A stretch of DNA of 64,000 bases, from NCBI RefSeq assembly GCF_017744045.1, contig NZ_JAGHRD010000001.1. The stretch is one strand, 5' to 3'. The position numbers and the translations under genes were made by a program. The DNA comes from Pelagimonas sp017744045 (GTDB lineage Bacteria > Pseudomonadota > Alphaproteobacteria > Rhodobacterales > Rhodobacteraceae). Within the stretch, counting starts at the first letter, position 1, and each line of letters starts with the position of its first letter. The notes beneath the pieces are model-generated. The model was not told where the DNA came from. It saw nothing but the letters and a program-made list of their open reading frames with translations, and ran no database searches. Shown here in pieces: positions 56,835 to 64,000 of this stretch.

Positions 56835-59800
56835 TCAAGCTCGTCGTTTTGCACGCATCTCACGCCGCCGCGCCATGGCATCTGACCGGCTTTGTGCGCG
56901 TTCATTGGTGGCGGTTTTGGGTTGGCTATCCACCGTCGCCGGAGCGCTGGTGCCCTCCATCTTTGACGCGACACAAGCGACCAAATCGGACAATACCGGA
57001 AAGCGGAAGATGTCGGTGATCGATAGGGATTTCACGCCAAACTCTTCGCGGATGGCACGATGCGCCTGTACCGCCAAAAGCGAATGCCCGCCGAGATCGA
57101 AAAAGCTGTCCCGCGCGGTAAAGCCCTGCACGCCCAGGATATTGGTCCAGATCAGGGAAATACCCTGTTCAATTGCGGCCAGATCTCCCGCTGTGGCGTT
57201 AGGCACCGAAACCGGTTGTGGCGCGACTTCTTTTTGCGCAACAGGCGCGACTTTGGCGGCCTGAGGTTTAGGAAGCGCCTTGCGGTTCACCTTCTTGTTC
57301 GGGGTCAATGGAAAGGCGTCCAGCTGCATAAAGCGCCCGGGTACCATAAAGCTGGGCAGGCTGGCGGCCATATGGGTTTTTAGCTCCGCCTCAACTTGGC
57401 GTTCGCCTGTGTAATATCCAACCAGACGAATGTCGCCGGGCGTGTCTTCGCGCGCGGCCACAACCGCTTGGGTCACGCCAGCTACGCTTTCCAACACGCT
57501 TTCGATTTCTCCCAGCTCAATCCGGAAGCCGCGCAGCTTGATCTGGTGATCCACCCGCCCGACAAAGTCGATTTTGCCATCGGCGCGGCGGCGCACCAGA
57601 TCGCCAGTGCTGTACATACGCCCCGCATGGAACGGGTTGGCGACGAATTTTTCAGCTGTCAGCTCAGGGCGGTTCCAATAGCCGCGGGTCACCCCGTCAC
57701 CCCCAATCCACAGCTCGCCGTCCTGGCCAACGCCAACCGGTTCGCGGTTTTCATCCAGCACATATAGCTGCTGGTTCACCAGCGGCTTACCGATATTGAC
57801 AACAGTGTCGCCGGGCTGAGCAACCTCGACCGAGGACCAAATGGTTGTCTCGGTCGGCCCATACATATTGGTGATTTTCGCGTCAGTAATCTCGGCAAAT
57901 TCCTTGACCAAGGCACCGGGTAGCGGCTCGCCGCCGAGGAACAGGTTTTGCACATGACCAAGGGCAAAGCGCGCCTCGTCATTCATGGCAATCATCCGCG
58001 CCATTGAAGGGGTGCATTGCAGATGCGTCACATCATGGCGCACGATTTGTGCTGCGATTGAGAAATCATCTTCGGCCAATTCCGGTGCCTTTTGTGCCGC
58101 TTGCACAACGCGAGCCAGCGGTTTGAGCCCCTCAAGCACCACGTCGCGATCAATGCCGTAATCCACCAGACAGGCAATTTCGGTCACGCCTATGCGCTTA
58201 AGCTGCTCGGTGCGCGCAAGCGCGTCCTCAACCGTTCCAAACAGCCCGCTATCGTTGAAATAACGCTCAAAAGCGAAATCAAGGATCGCATCCAGATCTT
58301 CGGCCTCAAGATCGCCCAATTGCAGATCAAAGGCGTTGTTCACCCCTTCGGGGCGCTTGAAGGCCGGGAAGGCCCAGGCGTATTGTTTGATCAGCCCGGC
58401 GGCAGAATTGAGATAATCGCGCATCGGTTGGCGCGCGGTTTCGCGGGCCTCATCACGGGTTTCGGCAATATAGGTGTGCAGCATCAACGAGACGCTGAAA
58501 TCCTTGGGGTCGTGCCCGGCCTTGCGCAGCTCGTCGTGATAAATCTTGATCTTATCTGCGACTTCCTCGATCGACTGACCAAGCAGGTGTGTCAGTACGT
58601 TACAGCCCAAACGACCCGCCTCGCGCCAAGTCTCCGGGTTGCCTGCGATGGTGACCCAAATCGGCAGCTCTTTGGTCACGGGACGGGGTTGCGTGACAAC
58701 CTCATGCATCGACCCATCTGCCTTGGGAAAGGCCACGGGTTCGCCGCGCCACAAGCGGCGTATCTGGTCGATATTCTCAACCATCGCCTTCTTGTTGTTC
58801 GGCGGCGCGTTTTCCGGGCGCAGGACAAAGTCATCTGGCTGCCAACCACTGGCAATCGCCAGCCCGGCACGGCCATTGGTGAGATTGTCGATGACTGACC
58901 ATTCTTCGGCAATGCGGGCGGGATGGTGCAGCGGGGCGACGACAGAACCGGACCTGACACCAATATTCTGTGTGACCGCTGCCACAGCGGCCCCGGTTAC
59001 AGAGGGGTTCGGATAGGGGCCACCAAAGGCGTGGAAATGACGTTCGGGCGTCCAAACCGCACAAAACCCGTTTTGGTCGGCAAATTTCGCGCCCTCAAGC
59101 AGCATTTTGTATTTGTCGCGGCCAACGCCATCATCATTGCCCCAGTAATAGATGGAAAACTCCATCGCGGCATCCGACATGGGCATCGGCCCTTTGGAGA
59201 TCAGCCCACGATCCTCGTCCGAGGTCAGCACGGTTTTGAAACCGCGTGCGGTGGTCCAGAACAGTTCCAGCACCGAGATGTCGAAGCTGAGGCTGGTCAC
59301 CGCCAGCCAAGTCCCGCCAAGCGGAATGTGCTGATCCATCCCGGCATAGAAATTGATCACATTGCAATGCTCGATCATCACGCCCTTGGGCGTCCCGGTC
59401 GAACCGCTGGTGTAGATGAGATAGGCAAGATCTTTTGGACCGCTTGTATCTGCCAGATTGTCCGGCGAGGCGGCGGCAAGTTTCGGTTCCGCGTCGAGCA
59501 CCAGGATCTGGGCAGTGTTCTGCGGCAGGCTCGCCTCCATCGCCGCCTGCGTGACGATAACCTTGGCATCGCTGTCCTCAACAAAATGCTGAAGGCGATC
59601 CGCCGGATAGCTTGGATCCATGGGCAGATACGCCCCACCAGCCTTGAGGATTGCCAAACCGCCGACCAACAGGTCAACCGAGCGCGAACAGCACAGGCCG
59701 ACAACTTGGCCCGGCGCGACACCCATGTCTTGCAGGACATGCGCGGCACGGTTGGCGCGGGCGTTCAAATCGGCATAGGTCAGCGTTTGGTTCTCAAAAA

Positions 59801-61346
59801 CCAGTGCGGTGGCGTTGGGTGTTTTGGCAACTTGCGCCTCAAACGCCCGATGCATGGTCAGGGCGCGATCATACTCCGCGCTATTGGTGTTCCAATCGTT
59901 CAGGACCATGTCCCGTTCCGCTTGCGGCAGGGCTTGCTGCAATTCCAAACGCGCGATCAGCAATTCAACCATCGCGGCCGAGATTTTGCCGCTGTCATAG
60001 GTCAGTTGACCAACCTCGGCGTTTATGGTGATGGCGGTGCCGTCGATATGGCCAAGCGAAGACAGGCCAAGATGCGGCATCTGCGGCCAGTCCAACTCGG
60101 GCGTGCGGGCGAACAGGTCGGTCGCAAATCCAGCTTTGATGGCCAGGTCCGGTGAGCCGTTTTCAAGGCGCAAAGGCACCCAGCCCGCAACCAGACCGGT
60201 TTCGGCTTGGCCACGAATGGCGGCATTGCTGTAGGCGATATCGACCGGGTTGCCTGCGGACAGGTTTTGCACCCACTCCGCCACCTGAGCCAACCCGTTG
60301 CTCAGGCTGACTGATCGCGTCTCGATTTTCCCGCTGTCAGTGGCAACTCCGCCCAGTTCCAGAGGCGTGAAATCTGCAAAGCGGTTGCGCCAGTACTGAT
60401 CACGGCTGGCAATCTGCTTGATGGCGGCATCCACACCGGCGAAATCGCCAGCTATCGGCAGCACGTCTCCTTCAAGAGCAACGACAACGGGAGCCACAGG
60501 CGTGCCGCAAATGCGGGTGATGTCTTGCAACTCAATCGCACCATTGTCGCAGGCCACGGTTAGGTGATCCGCTGTCTCTTTCAACACCGTGCCCGGCGCA
60601 CCTTGGTCGTCGACAATTCTTGCACTGGTGGCGAGCCAGATTTGATCCTTGGCTCGGAATTTTGGCGCGGCGAGCGGGTTCCAATAGGGGCCGTGATCCA
60701 AGGCGCGTACCAGACGCGCCAATTCTTCAGCAGGACGCGAGAAATCCAGCAACCCATAGCCAGACGGGCGGTCTGCCAAGGCGTGATAGCTGCGCAACGA
60801 CAGATCCTGTTTGGTCCGGTTAAACTGACCGGTCTCAAGCTGATCCAGCAGGGCGGGGAAGCTGGCAATCGCTGCCTCATAGGCTTTGGTATTCAGGGTC
60901 AAGGCCGTGTCGCTGGCGCTGATGTCAAAGCTGCGGGACACCAGCACGTCGCCCTCATCAACACCGCCTTCGATCATGTGCCACGAGATGCCGTGCTGCG
61001 TTTCACCCTGCATCAAGGCCCAAACCGGCGCGTTCAAACCCGCATGGCGCGGCAATGGGCCATCATGAAAGTTGATCGCCCCCTTGGCGGGCAGGGCGAG
61101 AACATCCTCAGGAATAATGTCGAGATTGGCGATGGACAGCAGATAGTCCGCTGCGACACCCGACAGGCGTGCAGCAAGGTCCGACCCCGGTGCTTCGACC
61201 CGAAGTCCGGCCTCACGCGCCCAATCCGCAACACCGTCATTGCGCGTCACCACCGCTGCAACCGTGTTCCCCCGATCAAGCGTCGCCTGGGCGCATTGCA
61301 CCAAAAGCGATTCATTGCCGATCACAATGCAGGAGAACTGGGTCAT
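56835..61346 (-). CDS. NRPS: formyltransferase - degenerate C - A with inserted monooxygenase - PCP
   Basis: A 1503-residue synthetase. Residues 1-290 are a formyltransferase domain with the triad N92-x-H94 (INFHDGPLPR) and D130, at the spacing of tRNA-Met formyltransferase. Residues ~300-490 look like the C-terminal half of a condensation domain without HHxxxDG. The adenylation domain starts near 490 (A3 LIYTSGSTGTPKG, A4 SFDISVLELFW) and is split by a luciferase-like monooxygenase (~725-1075, SIYYWGNDDG, WTPERHFHAFGG). It resumes with A5 NMYGPTETTIW and A8. A PCP follows (Ser1422, DLGGHSLLAV). Pocket residues read D-I-L-Q-F-G-M-I-W, close to the glycine code. Similar inserted domains are known from MupA/Atu3671-type proteins and myxothiazol MtaG. 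Confidence 0.93.
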   Translation of the reverse strand: MTQFSCIVIGNESLLVQCAQATLDRGNTVAAVVTRNDGVADWAREAGLRVEAPGSDLAARLSGVAADYLLSIANLDIIPEDVLALPAKGAINFHDGPLPRHAGLNAPVWALMQGETQHGISWHMIEGGVDEGDVLVSRSFDISASDTALTLNTKAYEAAIASFPALLDQLETGQFNRTKQDLSLRSYHALADRPSGYGLLDFSRPAEELARLVRALDHGPYWNPLAAPKFRAKDQIWLATSARIVDDQGAPGTVLKETADHLTVACDNGAIELQDITRICGTPVAPVVVALEGDVLPIAGDFAGVDAAIKQIASRDQYWRNRFADFTPLELGGVATDSGKIETRSVSLSNGLAQVAEWVQNLSAGNPVDIAYSNAAIRGQAETGLVAGWVPLRLENGSPDLAIKAGFATDLFARTPELDWPQMPHLGLSSLGHIDGTAITINAEVGQLTYDSGKISAAMVELLIARLELQQALPQAERDMVLNDWNTNSAEYDRALTMHRAFEAQVAKTPNATALVFENQTLTYADLNARANRAAHVLQDMGVAPGQVVGLCCSRSVDLLVGGLAILKAGGAYLPMDPSYPADRLQHFVEDSDAKVIVTQAAMEASLPQNTAQILVLDAEPKLAAASPDNLADTSGPKDLAYLIYTSGSTGTPKGVMIEHCNVINFYAGMDQHIPLGGTWLAVTSLSFDISVLELFWTTARGFKTVLTSDEDRGLISKGPMPMSDAAMEFSIYYWGNDDGVGRDKYKMLLEGAKFADQNGFCAVWTPERHFHAFGGPYPNPSVTGAAVAAVTQNIGVRSGSVVAPLHHPARIAEEWSVIDNLTNGRAGLAIASGWQPDDFVLRPENAPPNNKKAMVENIDQIRRLWRGEPVAFPKADGSMHEVVTQPRPVTKELPIWVTIAGNPETWREAGRLGCNVLTHLLGQSIEEVADKIKIYHDELRKAGHDPKDFSVSLMLHTYIAETRDEARETARQPMRDYLNSAAGLIKQYAWAFPAFKRPEGVNNAFDLQLGDLEAEDLDAILDFAFERYFNDSGLFGTVEDALARTEQLKRIGVTEIACLVDYGIDRDVVLEGLKPLARVVQAAQKAPELAEDDFSIAAQIVRHDVTHLQCTPSMARMIAMNDEARFALGHVQNLFLGGEPLPGALVKEFAEITDAKITNMYGPTETTIWSSVEVAQPGDTVVNIGKPLVNQQLYVLDENREPVGVGQDGELWIGGDGVTRGYWNRPELTAEKFVANPFHAGRMYSTGDLVRRRADGKIDFVGRVDHQIKLRGFRIELGEIESVLESVAGVTQAVVAAREDTPGDIRLVGYYTGERQVEAELKTHMAASLPSFMVPGRFMQLDAFPLTPNKKVNRKALPKPQAAKVAPVAQKEVAPQPVSVPNATAGDLAAIEQGISLIWTNILGVQGFTARDSFFDLGGHSLLAVQAHRAIREEFGVKSLSITDIFRFPVLSDLVACVASKMEGTSAPATVDSQPKTATNERAQSRSDAMARRREMRAKRRA

Positions 61347-61351
61347 TTTCT

Positions 61352-62371
61352 TTACTCCGTTATACCCTCAATTGCGGTGTTCCCCGAGACCGGGGCCACC
61401 GCTTTGCGCTTTCCCGGCAGGGGCCGGACCATCGCTTGGACATCATGTAGAACAAGATCACGCAAAAAATGTGGCGGATCAGCGGGTTCTTTGCGTTGAA
61501 GCACCCGCCGCATGCGCCAAAACAGCCCACCTAAAAAATGCATTCCGGTGGCAGCAATCGCATAGGCGCGGCCATGGCTCTTACTGAAATAGTGCCATCT
61601 GCTGTCGAGCCAAAACTGGGGAATGCGGGTCCAGACCTTCATCCCAGTCGAGACCGAGCCGATATGGACGACATGGCTATCGCGCACATAGTGTGTCTGG
61701 TGCCCGGCGCGGGCGGCGCGCAGGCATAGTTCGGTTTCTTCGAAATAGAGGAAAAACGTCTCGTCAAATAGGCCGATTTCGTCCAACACGCTTTGCCGCA
61801 TCATGATCGAGGCACCGGCGAGCCAATCCACCGGTTGCGTCTGTTCCGGAACGCCGACGGGCACGGATTTGTTTTTCAGCAGACGGGACACCGGGCCAAA
61901 GCGCATGGCACCCTCAAGCTCGGACCAAAGTGTTGGAAAGCGAAAGGCAGTGACATGCGGATCGCCCTCTTCGCCATGGATGTAACTTCCGGCGAAACCT
62001 GCCTCGGGGTGGGTTTCCAGATGGGTCAGCAGTTTTTGCAGCGCATCCGGGGCCGGGAAGGCGTCGGAGTTTAGCAAATAGACGTAATCGGGCTTGGACC
62101 CATCGGACCACCCCGCACGAATGCCGATATTATTGCCGGCACCAAACCCGCCATTGTGGCCTGACTGGATCAACCGGATCGGCGCACCCTGCGCCCAATC
62201 GGCCTGATCCAATTCGATTTGCATGGCCTCGAACGACCCGTCGCCGCTGTCATTATCGACCAGCACCAGCTCTGCATCCAGCCCCTGCATGGCGCGCAGG
62301 GCGGATTGCACCGAACGCAGGGTCATGTCGGGCGTGCGAAAATTCAGCGAGACCACAAGCAGTTTCGGCAT
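61352..62371 (-). CDS. Glycosyltransferase family 2 in the PKS/NRPS operon
   Basis: The 339-residue protein is a rhamnosyltransferase-like GT2: VSLNFRTPDMTLRSVQSAL, VLVDNDSGDGSF, the metal site LLNSDAFP, and acceptor region GLFDETFFLYFEETELCLRA. A hydrophobic patch near 275-290 may touch the membrane. It sits between the PKS and NRPS genes with gaps of 3 and 5 bp, so it belongs to the same transcript. A glycosylated lipid or peptide product is suggested, or a link to the neighbouring exopolysaccharide cluster. Confidence 0.88.
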   Translation of the reverse strand: MPKLLVVSLNFRTPDMTLRSVQSALRAMQGLDAELVLVDNDSGDGSFEAMQIELDQADWAQGAPIRLIQSGHNGGFGAGNNIGIRAGWSDGSKPDYVYLLNSDAFPAPDALQKLLTHLETHPEAGFAGSYIHGEEGDPHVTAFRFPTLWSELEGAMRFGPVSRLLKNKSVPVGVPEQTQPVDWLAGASIMMRQSVLDEIGLFDETFFLYFEETELCLRAARAGHQTHYVRDSHVVHIGSVSTGMKVWTRIPQFWLDSRWHYFSKSHGRAYAIAATGMHFLGGLFWRMRRVLQRKEPADPPHFLRDLVLHDVQAMVRPLPGKRKAVAPVSGNTAIEGITE

Positions 62372-62374
62372 CAG

Positions 62375-64000
62375 TTACTCCGCCGCTTGGGTGGGGAAGT
62401 TGACCACCTCACCATGTCCGGCAACGCGAGCTTCGGCCTCTTCGATGGCCGCACGCATGCCTGCCGCCAATACGCGGACATTGGGCTCGAGAACCATACT
62501 GTCGTGATCTCCGGGCACTTCATGAACCTCAACCTGAGGGACAAACAGCCCCCAGTCATTGTCATTGGTCAAATAGGTGCGTTCAGAATTGACCATCGCG
62601 CCGCCAGACACCTGCCATTTGCCCTGTAATGGCGGACGGAATAGGACAAGGCGGCCAGTCCAGGGCTTGACCGTATAGGCGGCGATGGAGCGATAGAACG
62701 CAGCCTCAATCTCGGCATTGTGAAAGGCCCCGGCGATTTCGGTTTCTTCGACCTGACGGCGTTTTTCGAATTCCCAGGCGATGCGGTTCTTGGCCCAGAT
62801 CAGCGGATAAAGCGGCCCCTTTTCGCGGGCCTGATGCCATTGGATGATCATCCGGTCCTTGCGCGACAGCGGGCGGCGTTGTGGCAATGGCGTGTCGAGC
62901 ATAACGACCAAAGACACCTCTTCGCCCATCATCTCCAGCTGATGCGCGATCTCATAGGCGGTGATCCCACCACCCGAGAACCCGCCAAGCATATACGGCC
63001 CTTCGGGCTGCACCTGACGCATTTCCTCGATATAGTCGCGCGCGGCATCTTCGATCTTTTCATGCGGGGCTTCGCCGCCCAGCAACCCTTTGGCTTGCAA
63101 GCCATAAAACGGACGATCGGCCCCCAAAAGATGAGCCAAGTGGCGCAGGTTCAACACATTGCCAAACATGCCAGCAATCAAGAAAAACGGCTGGCGCGCT
63201 CCGCCATCGCCGTCATGCATCGGCACGATATGGCGGAACCTGCGTTCTGGCGCTTTGGGTGCGTCTGGGGCCTCACCTTCCTCCGGCATGCCGACCTGTT
63301 CCGCGATCAGTGCCGCACATTTGCGAATGGTCGGGGCTTCGAACAGGACCGAAATCGGGAAATCGATGCGGAAGGCCTTTTTGACTTTGGCAAACAGCCG
63401 CACCGCGATCAGGCTATGCCCGCCAAGGTCAAAGAAACTGTCCTCGACCCCGACATTTTGCACGCCCAGCAGCTCTTCCCAGAACGTGGCCAATTGCCGT
63501 TCGATTTCATTCTCGGGGGCGACATAATCGCCCTCCAATTCCGGGCGGTCAAACTTTTGCGTCTCTCCGGCCTCGGCGGTGCTAGCGGCGGTTTGCCGAG
63601 TCAGCGCATCGAGATCCATGGATGAGACGACCACTTGCGGTGCCCCCAAGGCCAAAGCGCGATGGAAGGCTTTCACACCCTCCGCAGGCAAAATCCCTTG
63701 AGAAAGATTATGCGCCAGGCGTTCCTCGGCGGGCGATAAGGGCTGCCCAGCCTCTGGCGCGTCGTCAAATTCAACCTCGGCCGGGGTCAGGCGGGCGGGG
63801 GCCTTGAGCACATCCAAGTTTTCCAGCTTGCGAATGGTAAAGCCAGAGATTTCAACAATCACATTGCCGTCGAGGTCACACAGGGTAACGTCAAAGCTGG
63901 CCGTTTCCGCATCCGCGCGGTTTTCGGCAGCATTGCGCACCCAAGAGATGATGCGATCAGGCAGAGGCGCATGGACACGCACCCGCGCATAGCGCACAGG
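62375..64000 (-). CDS. Polyketide synthase C-terminus with ACP and thioesterase (partial)
   Basis: The gene enters from the right edge; the frame is open to base 64000 and the real start is outside. Counting from Met at 63997, residues 1-60 resemble the end of a PKS dehydratase (hot-dog) domain (VTLCDLDGNVIVEISGF). About 98-130 resembles the end of a PKS reductase region (SQGILPAEGVKAFHRAL). An ACP follows with Ser195 (DLGGHSLIAV). A type I thioesterase ends the protein, with the nucleophile in GGFSGGG (Ser341) and candidate triad residues D368 and H498. The TE suggests that chain release happens on this protein. Confidence 0.9.
   Translation of the reverse strand, partial: PVRYARVRVHAPLPDRIISWVRNAAENRADAETASFDVTLCDLDGNVIVEISGFTIRKLENLDVLKAPARLTPAEVEFDDAPEAGQPLSPAEERLAHNLSQGILPAEGVKAFHRALALGAPQVVVSSMDLDALTRQTAASTAEAGETQKFDRPELEGDYVAPENEIERQLATFWEELLGVQNVGVEDSFFDLGGHSLIAVRLFAKVKKAFRIDFPISVLFEAPTIRKCAALIAEQVGMPEEGEAPDAPKAPERRFRHIVPMHDGDGGARQPFFLIAGMFGNVLNLRHLAHLLGADRPFYGLQAKGLLGGEAPHEKIEDAARDYIEEMRQVQPEGPYMLGGFSGGGITAYEIAHQLEMMGEEVSLVVMLDTPLPQRRPLSRKDRMIIQWHQAREKGPLYPLIWAKNRIAWEFEKRRQVEETEIAGAFHNAEIEAAFYRSIAAYTVKPWTGRLVLFRPPLQGKWQVSGGAMVNSERTYLTNDNDWGLFVPQVEVHEVPGDHDSMVLEPNVRVLAAGMRAAIEEAEARVAGHGEVVNFPTQAAE

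Overview
The window looks like chromosomal DNA of a marine alphaproteobacterium of the Roseobacter group (Rhodobacteraceae). The inference rests on moderately high GC, dense operons with 1-20 bp overlaps, a sulfoacetaldehyde acetyltransferase (xsc) next to a SoeABC-type sulfite dehydrogenase, and B12-controlled class Ib ribonucleotide reductase genes. No insertion sequence, prophage, rRNA or CRISPR array was seen.

Layout. (1) 1-4650: end of a DMT-family permease, tRNA-Pro(CGG), and nrdHIEF on the minus strand behind a cobalamin riboswitch and a probable NrdR-controlled promoter. (2) 4650-9511: a MaoC/HTD2-type hydratase divergent from a LysR regulator, then aconitase acnB. (3) 9647-28684: a carbohydrate island. 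It holds an AGE-family sugar isomerase, an unrecognised 799-residue protein with a GH105 hydrolase, a LacI regulator, a large oligosaccharide-type ABC importer with a HAD fusion protein and a GH28 enzyme, and a minus-strand hexuronate operon (uxuB, uxuA, uxaA). The same 14-bp operator candidate precedes both plus-strand operons. The likely substrate is pectin or rhamnogalacturonan oligosaccharides, imported whole and cut in the cytoplasm. (4) 28717-35516: soeABC and xsc, the end of taurine/sulfoacetaldehyde catabolism (C-S cleavage, then sulfite oxidation). (5) 35707-55958: an exopolysaccharide/capsule cluster with five glycosyltransferases (one WecG/TagA type), an O-antigen-ligase-like membrane protein, acyl- and acetyltransferases, GMC and SDR oxidoreductases, two Gfo/Idh/MocA plus epimerase pairs (one of them fused), a tyrosine-autokinase-like ATPase with a ~300-residue charged helix, and a Wzz chain-length regulator. 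(6) 56155-64000: a minus-strand hybrid natural-product operon that runs off the right edge. It comprises a polyketide-synthase C-terminus with carrier and thioesterase, a glycosyltransferase, an NRPS of order formyltransferase / degenerate condensation / adenylation domain interrupted by a luciferase-like monooxygenase / carrier, and a phosphopantetheinyl transferase.

The most novel material is the hybrid assembly line in region 6, whose adenylation pocket reads like a glycine code. Next come the unassigned proteins of the pectin-type island and the autokinase with a long charged helix. Functions are inferred from motifs and context only; no database search was run.
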